From Helicobacter_B zhangjianzhongii (GTDB lineage Bacteria > Campylobacterota > Campylobacteria > Campylobacterales > Helicobacteraceae), in the NCBI RefSeq assembly GCF_030249855.1, contig NZ_JANURN010000010.1:1-51139 (forward strand): a stretch of 51,139 bases of DNA, given 5' to 3'. Below the pieces are notes generated by a model. It did not search any database. It worked only from the letters and a program-made list of their open reading frames with translations, and had not been told where the DNA came from. The translations under genes and the position numbers were made by a program. Shown in pieces: positions 1 to 7,398 of this stretch; position 1 is the stretch's first letter, and the number at the start of each line of letters is the position of its first letter.

Positions 1-784
1 GTTTTTTGATAGACACTACCGCCGCTTTGATGAAGGGTATTTATCACAATAGAGCCGGGAGCTTCTTGTATGACTAGCTGGCTATCGGCTCTGTTTTGGT
101 TGAGTGTTTGGATTGTTAGGGAGCTATTAGCATTTGTAGTAAGGCTTAGGCGATCAGCAGCGTTGTTGATAGTATCAATATTGCTGTTGCCGCCTAGCTT
201 TACTTCAAACATTACATCACCGATGACATCAAGGGTTGTAACATTGAGATTGTTGCTATCAACCAAATTGAGCCAAGGAGAATCCCCCTCGCCAACCTTT
301 TTAAGATTGAACACAAGGTGATCCACTCGTGCGTCGTTTGCAAACCAGAATCGTTTGCCACTAAAGCCTCCGGGACGATAGGCAACAGCTACGCTTGCGT
401 AAGTGTAATGCGATACATCTCCATAGACACTTGCATTACCAAAATTCCAATTACCAAGCATCGAACTATTTGTGGCACCTTGTTTATTAGTAGTCTGCCA
501 CATAATGTTATAGCAGTTGTTGTAGTGACCACCTGCGCTATGGCGACAGGTTTGTTGATTGAGGCTTTCAACAAGATTATTTGGATCATTTGCAGGTATG
601 GTAGGCGTGCTTGCCGCTGCCATAGAGCTAAGGGCAAAAAAGCATATTAAACTTAATCGTGTAGCCTTGGACTTAGCTAGTTTTTGAGAATCTGTAGGAT
701 TTACAGCATTTAGAGAGAGATTATTCCCCCCCCCCCCCCGTTTTTATGAGTATTTAGAGGGCTATTTGTGTTAAGTGTTTCCAT
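1..784 (-). CDS. Phase-variable surface/autotransporter-like protein, 5' part, out of frame here
   Basis: The start at 784 follows a strong AAGGAG Shine-Dalgarno. Fifteen codons in, the gene crosses 14 consecutive G (plus-strand C 726-739), and with 14 it stops at a TAA at 712-710. Gaining one G or losing two opens a frame that runs without a stop to position 1 and beyond the window. That frame has a polar N-terminus, then a hydrophobic signal-like segment (LSLICFFALSSMAAA), then a Ser/Asn/Thr-rich, glycine-containing passenger-like region with NSN- and TIN-type beta repeats. The composition resembles Helicobacter autotransporters and other large surface proteins, but I cannot name the family. 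The long downstream frame without stops argues that this is a switchable gene in its OFF state and not a decayed one. The gene is incomplete at the window edge. Confidence 0.75.
726..739. repeat. Homopolymeric G(14) tract, translational phase switch
   Basis: Fourteen C on the plus strand (G on the coding strand) lie 15 codons after the start of the minus-strand surface-protein gene. The downstream coding frame is open only with 12 or 15 G. Slipped-strand mispairing at poly-G tracts of this length is the standard on/off switch of Helicobacter and Campylobacter surface genes. Confidence 0.85.
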
Positions 785-842
785 AAAAACTCCTTAAAGC
801 AAGAAATCAAAGCCGCGATTATAGCAAAATCAAAAAAAAAAA
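784..842 (-). promoter_or_regulatory. Promoter with T(11) tract upstream of the phase-variable gene
   Basis: Reading the minus strand, an 11-T run (plus-strand A 832-842) is followed 8 nt later by a perfect TATAAT (plus 818-823), then AAGGAG and the ATG at 784. Helicobacter vegetative promoters often have a T-rich region in place of a clear -35, and length changes in such tracts alter transcription of some adhesin genes. The promoter is inferred from sequence only. Confidence 0.6.
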
Positions 843-986
843 CGGCTTTTTATAATTAGACTAAATATTTACTCTTTGTTTGCGAAAGTTTGTAAAGGGC
901 GTGTAAAAAATATGTCGTGCTTGTAAATGTATCGTAAAAACAACAAGAGATATTTCGCCTAAAGGCTCAATATGACAAGAAAAAGC

Positions 987-1052
987 GTTTTTCAAAAAGT
1001 GGATTCTATGGGGATTGGTAGGATTGTGTGCTAGAATCCACTTTTGAAAAAC
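987..1052. repeat. Inverted pair of the TAGAATCCACTTTT word
   Basis: The left arm (987-1008) and right arm (1032-1052) are reverse complements over about 21 bp, differing by one T in the T-run. They enclose a 23-nt loop. The arms carry the genome-wide word plus matching TTGAAAAAC flanks. This hairpin sits in the 311-bp gap between the divergent phase-variable gene and fliR. The rest of the gap holds only the minus-strand promoter and AT-rich sequence. Confidence 0.8.
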
Positions 1053-1095
1053 AAAGAACACAAAATACAAAACGAGGATTCTAAGGGCATAAAAT

Positions 1096-1869
1096 ATGGA
1101 GTTTCTCGCATATCTCACAGAGGGCAATGTCATTGTGTTTTTGCTGCTTTTGCTGCGGTTTAGCGCGATTTTGACATTTTTCCCATTTTTTGACTCTCAG
1201 CTTGTGCCTATCTCGGTGCGTGGGGCTATGGCGGTTTTTTTGACCATTGCATTTCTGCCTTTGGCGCATTCAAGCGCGACTATCGCCACTTTGCCTGATT
1301 TGCTGCTAGCGGCGTTTATGGAGGTAGCCCTTGGCTTTATGGCATCGCTTGCGCTGCAAATCGTCTTTAACGCGCTGTTTATCGCAGGCGATAGCATAAG
1401 CTTCTCTATGGGTATGACTATGGCAAGTGCCTATGATCCATCAAGCGGCAATACCAAGCCCATTATCGTGCAGGTGATTATGCTAAGTGCGCTTGTGCTA
1501 GCCCTAATGCTTAATTTTCATCATCTAATTTTGCGCTTTGTGGCTTTCACGCTAGAGATGCTCCCCATAGGGCAGGTAAGCTTCTCGCCAAATCTTGCAA
1601 ACTACCTTATCCGCGCGTTTGGGAGTATGTTTGCGCTGGGCTTTGCTATGGCGTTTCCGGTGCTTGGGGTGATCTTGCTTGCGGATATTGTCTTTGGTAT
1701 GATTATGAAGACCCACTCGCAATTTAATCTCTTCTCCTTTGGATTTCCACTCAAAATTGGCATAGCATTTATCGTTGTTATTTTAATCATACCTGGGATT
1801 TTGTATCATTTCAAAACAGATTTATATGAAGCGTTTAAGGCGTTAAGCATTGTCTTTTCACGCCATTAG
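1096..1869 (+). CDS. fliR: Flagellar export-gate protein FliR
   Basis: A 257-residue integral membrane protein of the flagellar type III export gate, where FliR works with FliP and FliQ in the inner membrane at the base of the basal body. It is hydrophobic throughout, with about six predicted membrane segments. It shows family patterns such as the N-terminal LLRFSAILTFFPFFDS stretch, the VPISVRGAMA loop, and the central GDSISFSMGM and DP.SG.T region. Length is normal for FliR. The start is the first ATG of the frame, with a weak AAGGG upstream. It is transcribed rightward and followed 29 bp later by thyX. No other flagellar gene is in the window, as expected for the scattered flagellar genes of Helicobacter. 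Confidence 0.93.
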   Translation: MEFLAYLTEGNVIVFLLLLLRFSAILTFFPFFDSQLVPISVRGAMAVFLTIAFLPLAHSSATIATLPDLLLAAFMEVALGFMASLALQIVFNALFIAGDSISFSMGMTMASAYDPSSGNTKPIIVQVIMLSALVLALMLNFHHLILRFVAFTLEMLPIGQVSFSPNLANYLIRAFGSMFALGFAMAFPVLGVILLADIVFGMIMKTHSQFNLFSFGFPLKIGIAFIVVILIIPGILYHFKTDLYEAFKALSIVFSRH

Positions 1870-1898
1870 CCTTTGCCATTTACTTACAAGGAAGCACA

Positions 1899-2534
1899 AT
1901 GAAACCAAACATAACACTACTACACTATACGCCACTAGAAGTATGCTCACACGCTATACGCACTTGCTGGAGTAGCTTTGATAAAGGTGATTGTGGTGGG
2001 GAGAAAGATAGAGAGCTTATCAATCGCGTGGGGAATATATTCAACCACAAATCTACACTAGAACACTTGCAATACACATTTTTCATACAAGGAATATCTC
2101 GTGCGTGCCTCCAAGAGCTAGCCCGCCACCGCATAGCTAGCTACTCTGTAAAGTCTAGTAGATACACACTAGCAGAGCTAAAAAGGGCGGATATATCCAC
2201 ACTAGAGAAAGCAAGCAAGTTTATCAAGCTTACAAGCAATGACAAGGTAAATCAAGCGAGCCACAAGGCATTGCAGAATCTAAAGGAGTTGCTACTAGAC
2301 TCTAGCACCACAAATGATGTAGCTAAATATGCTATGCCAGAGTGCTACTTGACTGAGCTTACTTGGACTATCAATGCAAGAAGCTTGCAAAACTTCCTAA
2401 CACTACGCACGAGTAAGCACGCCTTATGGGAGATACAAGAGCTAGCATTGTGTATATATGAAGCATTACCACAAGAGCATAAGTATTTGTTTGAGAAGTG
2501 TGTGGAGAGTAGCAAAGGAGATGGCGATGTGTAA
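1899..2534 (+). CDS. thyX: FAD-dependent thymidylate synthase ThyX
   Basis: A 211-residue flavin-dependent thymidylate synthase. It makes dTMP from dUMP with methylene-tetrahydrofolate and reduced FAD, replacing ThyA. The diagnostic ThyX motif RHRxxSxxxxSxR is present as RHRIASYSVKSSR at residues 76-88. The upstream HxxxLEH pattern and the C-terminal WxINxRSLxNFLxLR substrate-binding region are also visible. The start has a good AAGGAAG site. The 3' end overlaps the preferred glmU start by 8 bp (ATG at 2527, thyX stop ending at 2534), so the two genes are probably translationally coupled. Confidence 0.95.
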   Translation: MKPNITLLHYTPLEVCSHAIRTCWSSFDKGDCGGEKDRELINRVGNIFNHKSTLEHLQYTFFIQGISRACLQELARHRIASYSVKSSRYTLAELKRADISTLEKASKFIKLTSNDKVNQASHKALQNLKELLLDSSTTNDVAKYAMPECYLTELTWTINARSLQNFLTLRTSKHALWEIQELALCIYEALPQEHKYLFEKCVESSKGDGDV

Positions 2535-4362
2535 AAGCTCTATTATAATCCTAGCGGCAGGGGTTGGCAGCAGGATGAAATCAAATAAGCCCAAAGTGCT
2601 GCATAGCATTTGTGGCAAGTCGATGATCGCGCGCATCACTGAAGCGGCATTGCAAGTAAGCGATGATGTGCATATCGTGCTACACCACCAAAAAGAAGCC
2701 ATAGAGGCGCATTTGCGCGAGTATTTTGGAGAGAATGCTTCTATCACAATCCACACGCAAGATTGCCAAAATTTCCCCGGCACAGGCGGCGCGCTAATGC
2801 AAGGGTGCGTGAGTGATGAGAAGCTAGAATCTAGCAAAGCCTCTAGCCACCCTAGCCCCAAAGCCCAGATAGATTCTAGTAAGCAGATGTTTGCTGTCAA
2901 ATATCCGCGCACCTTAGTGCTAAATGGAGATATGCCACTTATCAGCGCAGAATCTATGCGAGCGATTATCTTGATTGATGCTCCCATTGTCCTTAGTGTC
3001 TTGGATCTTGAGAATCCCAGCGGCTATGGGCGCGTGGTGCTAGAATCCACATTTGCACACACGCCAAAGGTGCTAAAAATCATCGAAGAAAAAGATTGCG
3101 ATGAAGCGCAAAAAGCCATAACACTTGTCAATGCTGGGATCTATGCCTTTGATACAGAGCTGCTAGAGCGTAGCCTGCCTAGACTTAGCAATGATAATGC
3201 GCAGAGAGAATATTATCTAACCGACATTATCGCGCTAGCTAGAGAACAATGGGATTCAGCTTTGCGCGATAAATCTTTGATTGCATCGCGCGCGCGGCGG
3301 TTACATACGCCAAGTATGCGCCCTTGCGCGCGCTCGCAAAGCAAAGATTTCTCATCGCAAATCCTAGAATCCTGCCCCGAGATGGATAAACAAACAAGCG
3401 CAATTCCTAGAATCCTAGAAGAAGACAAACAGGCTGGGCGTGAAAAATCCTGCCGCGAGCAACTTCAACTAGAATCCACTTTTGACACCGCCACACTACA
3501 CGAGCCAGCAAAGGATTCTAGGAGCTTCGCCCAAAATGCTCAAAATGTAGCCACGCCGCAGGCGGAAGGATTTGAGATGAGAAATTGTGGCTTTCAAGGC
3601 GGGGGCGAAGGGATTTACCTAGCGGAGAGCCAAGCCCCCGCCGCAGAATCCACGATTTATCGCTCAAAGCCAACGCCCAACACACTAATCGCGCCCTTTT
3701 ATGGCAATGCGCGCGAGTTTATGGGCGTCAATTCTAAGAGCGAGCTAGCTCAAGCAGAAGCTATCCGCCTACAAGCTCTTAGGCAAAGGGCTATGGATCA
3801 AGGCGTGATTATGCGGCTGCCAGAGAGTATTTATCTAGAAGAGTGGGTGGAGTTTGAAGGAGAGTGCGAGGTAGAAAATAATGTCCGCATTTGTGGCAAA
3901 AGTGTCATTAAGCATTCCCATATCAAAGCAGGTAGCGTGATAGAAGATAGTGTGATAGAGCATAGCGACATCGGTCCTATGGCGCATATCCGTCCCAAAA
4001 GCCATATCTCTCACACACATATAGGCAATTTTGTAGAGACTAAGTCCGCACAGCTAAATGGCGTGAAAGCAGGGCATTTAAGCTATCTTGGGGATTGCGA
4101 GATAGGCTCTGGGAGCAATGTAGGGGCTGGGGTAATCACTTGTAATTATGATGGCAAGAAAAAGCATCGCACCATTATCGGGCAAAATGTCTTCATCGGC
4201 AGCGATACCCAGCTAGTCGCCCCTGTGGAGATAGAATCTAGCTCAATCATCGGCGCAGGCTCTACAATCACCACAAATGTCAAAAGTGGCGAGCTAGCTC
4301 TCTCACGCACCAAGCAAAGCAACATCGCAGGCTTTTTCCACCGCTTTTTTGCCAAGTCTTAG
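2527..4362 (+). CDS. glmU: Bifunctional GlmU with a large in-frame insertion
   Basis: Makes UDP-N-acetylglucosamine by acetylating glucosamine-1-phosphate and then uridylylating it, for peptidoglycan and LPS. The N-terminal domain has the nucleotide-binding LAAGVGSRM motif (about residues 9-17) and an NGDMPLI metal-site region. The C-terminal left-handed beta-helix carries hexapeptide repeats and the GHLSYLGDCEIG and NYDGKKKHRT acetyl-CoA/active-site segments. I chose ATG 2527 because AAAGGAG ends 6 nt upstream; a longer frame begins at 2458. The protein is 611 residues against about 430-460 for the family. The excess lies between YYLTDIIALAREQW and the conserved FMGVNSKSELAQAEA, near residues 240-385, and consists of repeat-derived sequence. 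Both catalytic domains look intact. Confidence 0.93.
   Translation: MCKSSIIILAAGVGSRMKSNKPKVLHSICGKSMIARITEAALQVSDDVHIVLHHQKEAIEAHLREYFGENASITIHTQDCQNFPGTGGALMQGCVSDEKLESSKASSHPSPKAQIDSSKQMFAVKYPRTLVLNGDMPLISAESMRAIILIDAPIVLSVLDLENPSGYGRVVLESTFAHTPKVLKIIEEKDCDEAQKAITLVNAGIYAFDTELLERSLPRLSNDNAQREYYLTDIIALAREQWDSALRDKSLIASRARRLHTPSMRPCARSQSKDFSSQILESCPEMDKQTSAIPRILEEDKQAGREKSCREQLQLESTFDTATLHEPAKDSRSFAQNAQNVATPQAEGFEMRNCGFQGGGEGIYLAESQAPAAESTIYRSKPTPNTLIAPFYGNAREFMGVNSKSELAQAEAIRLQALRQRAMDQGVIMRLPESIYLEEWVEFEGECEVENNVRICGKSVIKHSHIKAGSVIEDSVIEHSDIGPMAHIRPKSHISHTHIGNFVETKSAQLNGVKAGHLSYLGDCEIGSGSNVGAGVITCNYDGKKKHRTIIGQNVFIGSDTQLVAPVEIESSSIIGAGSTITTNVKSGELALSRTKQSNIAGFFHRFFAKS
3246..3680 (+). repeat. 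In-frame palindromic repeat cluster inside glmU
   Basis: About 435 bp of low-complexity, repeat-built coding sequence replaces a short loop of GlmU. In order it contains a palindrome at about 3257-3355 (AATCTTTG pairing with CAAAGATT around GC-rich CGCG runs), a module read as AIPRILEED, a TAGAATCCACTTTT word read as LESTF, a GATTCTAG read as DSR, and a double hairpin at 3582-3658. The same AIPRILEE, LESTF and hairpin modules occur in the same order in rarA. The reading frame is kept throughout. Confidence 0.8.
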
Positions 4363-4433
4363 GCTAGTGCTAAGTCGTAGCTAAGTCAAAATCAGCTATC
4401 CTAATCGTGCATAAGGGGATATAAGGAGTGCTG

Positions 4434-6014
4434 ATGTTAAAGACTTTCCGTGCGAAGATGATTTTTACATTGATTGTGTTTTTTGTCGTGGGGGTGCTTG
4501 GGCTAATCGCCCTGCTGCAAAGCAACTTCAACAAACTTGCCAAAAAAGAATCCACTCACACAGTAAGTATGCTTAGTAAATCTATCTTCTACACAATCCG
4601 CGCGGGTATGAATATCGGCTCAAGAGAAGCCATTGAAGCTAGCGTGCAGGACTCTAAATCTATCCCAGGTATCGAAGATGTCAAGATCTATCAAGCTCCA
4701 AGCGTGGTGGAGCTCTTTGCCATACAGGAGCCGCTTATCCCCACAGAAGTCGTGCGCAAGGTCTTTGATGGCAAGGAGTCAGTGCTAGAATCTAGCGGAG
4801 AGTTTGCTCTGCTCTATGAGCCGCTTATAGCCCAAGATAGTTGCCTTATGTGCCACGCCAATGCGCAAAAAGATGAAGTCCTAGGCGTTATGGAGCTGAA
4901 AATCTCGCTCAAAGAGCTGCACGAAGGGATTGTAGAGAGTATGTATTGGGTCATTGGCACAACGGCTGTGGCGTGTCTAATGGCATTGGGCGGGCTGTGG
5001 GTGTTTTTTGAAAGGGAGCTTATCGCTCCACTAGGATTTTTACGCGCTATGGCACAGGATCTCACCAGCACCAAAGAGGGCGATCTCACCAAACGCATAG
5101 CCATAAAGAGGCAAGATGAAGTAGGGATCACTTCATCATTTTTCAATCGCTTTATAGAAAAAATCCAAAACACCATAAAAATCGCTAAAAATGTCTCCAC
5201 GGAAAATCTCCAGACTATAAACAATCTCAATGAAATCTCCCTAGAGCTATCCAAAAACTCCTCCATACAAGTAGCACATATCGATACGGTTGGTGTGTTT
5301 GCCAAAGATATAGCCCAGCAGACTCAGCAGACTAAAGATGATATTGCCAAAATGGTAGAAAATGTCTCAAACACGCAAAATGCGCTTGATGAGTTTATAC
5401 AAGATCTAGAATCTGTCGCAAGCAAAATGCAGCAATCAAGCCAAGATCATCAGCAGATTTTTGAAAGTGCGAAAGTCCTTGTAGAAAATGCCGACCAAAC
5501 GCGCCAAACACTCTCTTTCATAGCAGATATTGCTGATCAAACCAATCTCCTAGCCTTAAATGCCGCCATTGAAGCCGCTAGAGCAGGGGAGCACGGCAGG
5601 GGCTTTGCTGTGGTGGCAGATGAGGTAAGAAAGCTAGCGGAGCGCACGCAAAAATCCTTAAACGAAATCTCTGCGATGACAAATGCGAGTGTGCAGAGCA
5701 TACAAGAAGTAGGAGAAGAGATCCAATCCACCGCGCAAGAAGCCCAGCAAGTCGCAGACCAAGCCCAAGATCTCATCAATAACGCCCACCGCACCAAAGA
5801 GCTTCTAGACCAGAGCTTGCAGGCATCTGGCAATATCGCTAAGAAAAATGAAGAAATCTTTGCCAAGACTCTTAGCCTAAGCCAGCAAATGGAAGAAATC
5901 ATCAAGCTCTCATCGCGCACCAAAGAGCTAGGCAAGCAGGTAGAATCTATCGTGAAAAGCACCGAGCAAAAGACCAAAGAGCTAGATGGCGGGATCTCTG
6001 CGTTTAAGACTTAG
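4434..6014 (+). CDS. Methyl-accepting chemotaxis protein with periplasmic CxxCH site
   Basis: A 526-residue chemoreceptor. It has an N-terminal membrane segment (about 8-30), a periplasmic sensor region, a second membrane segment (about 167-190), a HAMP region, and a cytoplasmic coiled-coil signalling domain with the highly conserved hairpin tip (NLLALNAAIEAARAGE followed by GRGFAVVADEVR). The sensor contains SCLMCH, a C137-x-x-C140-H141 heme-c attachment motif. It sits just before a VLGVMELKISL strand, as in heme-binding Tll0287/DUF3365-like sensors. Covalent heme would suggest sensing of redox state, oxygen or a gas ligand. ATG 4434 is preferred to the upstream GTG at 4428 because AAGGAG lies 5 nt before it. 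No C-terminal CheR-docking pentapeptide is present. It is a single gene downstream of glmU. Confidence 0.9.
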   Translation: MLKTFRAKMIFTLIVFFVVGVLGLIALLQSNFNKLAKKESTHTVSMLSKSIFYTIRAGMNIGSREAIEASVQDSKSIPGIEDVKIYQAPSVVELFAIQEPLIPTEVVRKVFDGKESVLESSGEFALLYEPLIAQDSCLMCHANAQKDEVLGVMELKISLKELHEGIVESMYWVIGTTAVACLMALGGLWVFFERELIAPLGFLRAMAQDLTSTKEGDLTKRIAIKRQDEVGITSSFFNRFIEKIQNTIKIAKNVSTENLQTINNLNEISLELSKNSSIQVAHIDTVGVFAKDIAQQTQQTKDDIAKMVENVSNTQNALDEFIQDLESVASKMQQSSQDHQQIFESAKVLVENADQTRQTLSFIADIADQTNLLALNAAIEAARAGEHGRGFAVVADEVRKLAERTQKSLNEISAMTNASVQSIQEVGEEIQSTAQEAQQVADQAQDLINNAHRTKELLDQSLQASGNIAKKNEEIFAKTLSLSQQMEEIIKLSSRTKELGKQVESIVKSTEQKTKELDGGISAFKT

Positions 6015-6535
6015 TGAGTCCTAAGCCCTCCATTTAAAGCCCTCAAGAAAGCTGGCAAAGATATATGGAACATCTCCATAGCTGGTGGTAAGCCTAGATC
6101 CGCGCTTGTCGTTGCGAGCGAGCCAAACACCACAGCCCCACCGCAAAGCGAAGTTTCTTTAGAAAACAAGGGATACCGCTTAGGCTGTGCCGATGTTTCT
6201 TTAGAAAACAAGTAAAACGCTCGGCGCAAGCCGATGTTTCTTTAGAAAATCCTTAGAATCCCAAAATGACAATAAAAAGTGGATTCTAGGGGGTTTAGGC
6301 TTGTTTCATCACTGCTTTGGGATTCTAGCTGCGCAAGCTGAATCCTTGTCAAAAAGTGGATTCTAGTATAAAGCTTCTGCGGCTATAAGTGTGAGATAAG
6401 TTTGTGTGGGTGTGGTGGCTTGTGGGGTTCTAGGATAGGGGCTAGAATCTAGGATCTACAAGCTTATCAATGCCTAGCAGTAGCGATCTGCTAGGCACTC
6501 TAGGCGCGATATTTGCGTGGGCTTGTCAAGCTCTG
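6015..6535. repeat. 521-bp non-coding repeat array
   Basis: No convincing gene lies here. The gap between the convergent chemoreceptor and DUF305 genes holds three copies of GTTTCTTTAGAAAA (6153-6170, 6195-6212, 6235-6250; the first two continue as CAAG). It also holds two copies of AAAAAGTGGATTCTAG (6274-6289 and 6351-6366) and further GATTCTAG words near 6320 and 6440. The TTTCTTTAGAAA sequence recurs, in either orientation, in the rarA and folP insertions. The array could also terminate transcription of both flanking genes. Confidence 0.7.
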
Positions 6536-7186
6536 TTATCTGCCAAGCAGTGTTGCAAACTGCTTGATTTCATCTTCTTGAGTGGCGATGATTTCTTTAG
6601 CGATTTTTGTAATAGTGGCATTATTTGTAATGCTTAGTATCTGCTTTGCTGCATCAATCGCGCCTTGATGATGGGCGATCATAGCTTTCATATACGCGCG
6701 CTCTAGCGTTTCATTGCTATCAAGCTTTACCATCTCTTGCATCATTACTTCCATATCGCTTTTGGCTTGTTTGACAAACTGCTGGTATTGCTCTTGCGGT
6801 AGTGTCTGCTTAAGCTGCTTTTCATCGCGCAAAAGCTTAGTAAAGTATAGGATCTCTTTTTCTTGTGCTGTGATGATGTTTTGGGCGAGTTGTTTAAGTG
6901 TGGGGTTTAGATCCTTGCTTGCGATGAGCTTCTTTGATGAGAGGATCGCGCCTTGGTGGTGAGGGATCATATTTTTGATGAAATCCACATTTACCTCCCC
7001 ACTCTCTACAAACTCTGTCTCTAGCATTGGGGCGTGCATCGCATCTAGGACTTCTTGTGTGCTGGATTCTAGGGCTTGGGCTGTATGTGTGTGGCTTGGA
7101 GTATGTGTGCTGTGATTGGCAGGGTCTGCCATAGATAGCTGGATAAGCATACTAGCGGCTATGCAGGATATGGCTATTTTCTTCAT
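6536..7186 (-). CDS. DUF305 family periplasmic protein
   Basis: A 216-residue exported protein with a signal peptide (MKKIAISCIAASMLIQLSMA), a short His/Thr-rich linker and two DUF305 repeats. Each repeat has the signature M-I-x-H-H-Q-G-A-I (His76-77 and His172-173) followed by helical sequence ending in ATQEDEI or TAQEKEI. DUF305 proteins are four-helix, ferritin-like periplasmic proteins, some of which bind copper. Metal binding here is inferred from the paired HHQ motifs and the His-rich N-terminus. It is divergent from the TonB-dependent receptor gene across a 212-bp gap, which would fit shared metal-responsive control. Confidence 0.85.
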   Translation of the reverse strand: MKKIAISCIAASMLIQLSMADPANHSTHTPSHTHTAQALESSTQEVLDAMHAPMLETEFVESGEVNVDFIKNMIPHHQGAILSSKKLIASKDLNPTLKQLAQNIITAQEKEILYFTKLLRDEKQLKQTLPQEQYQQFVKQAKSDMEVMMQEMVKLDSNETLERAYMKAMIAHHQGAIDAAKQILSITNNATITKIAKEIIATQEDEIKQFATLLGR

Positions 7187-7315
7187 ATAAGCTCCTTGTG
7201 GTTAAATGGGAGTTGCATTCTAATATCACTTGGCTAATCAATCGCCACGCACGCCTTGCCCCCTAGTCAAAAGATAGAATCTACACTATATTTATCTTGT
7301 TGATATTACTAATAT

Positions 7316-7398
7316 AAATAACTTAATACCATAGTAAGAAATAATAAACTATAATCATACCTTGATCGCACAATCAAACGATAGAGCAAAGGATAGTA
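7316..7398 (+). promoter_or_regulatory. Promoter of the TonB-dependent receptor gene
   Basis: A perfect TATAAT at 7350-7355 lies 43 nt before the ATG at 7399, within very AT-rich sequence containing TAATA/TTATT-type half sites of the kind Fur binds. AAAGGA at 7390-7395 is the likely ribosome site. The promoter assignment is reasonable; any Fur operator is only a guess. Confidence 0.45.

Noticed and set aside
318..650. Plus-strand open frames over the first 650 bp
   Set aside because: They are shadows of the minus-strand surface-protein frame, which has a better start, promoter, signal segment and composition.
861..1133. 90-codon minus-strand open frame between the phase-variable gene and fliR
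   Set aside because: It crosses the inverted word pair and the fliR start, has no ribosome site and reads as translated repeat (FQKWILA...HRIHFLKN). Not a gene.
6011..6229. 72-codon minus-strand frame with LFSKETS repeats
   Set aside because: It is only the translation of the GTTTCTTTAGAAAA array, with no ribosome site and no homologue-like features.
7187..7398. Definite Fur operator in the DUF305/TonB receptor gap
   Set aside because: The AT-rich sequence contains loose half sites only. Without a matrix score this cannot be separated from background.
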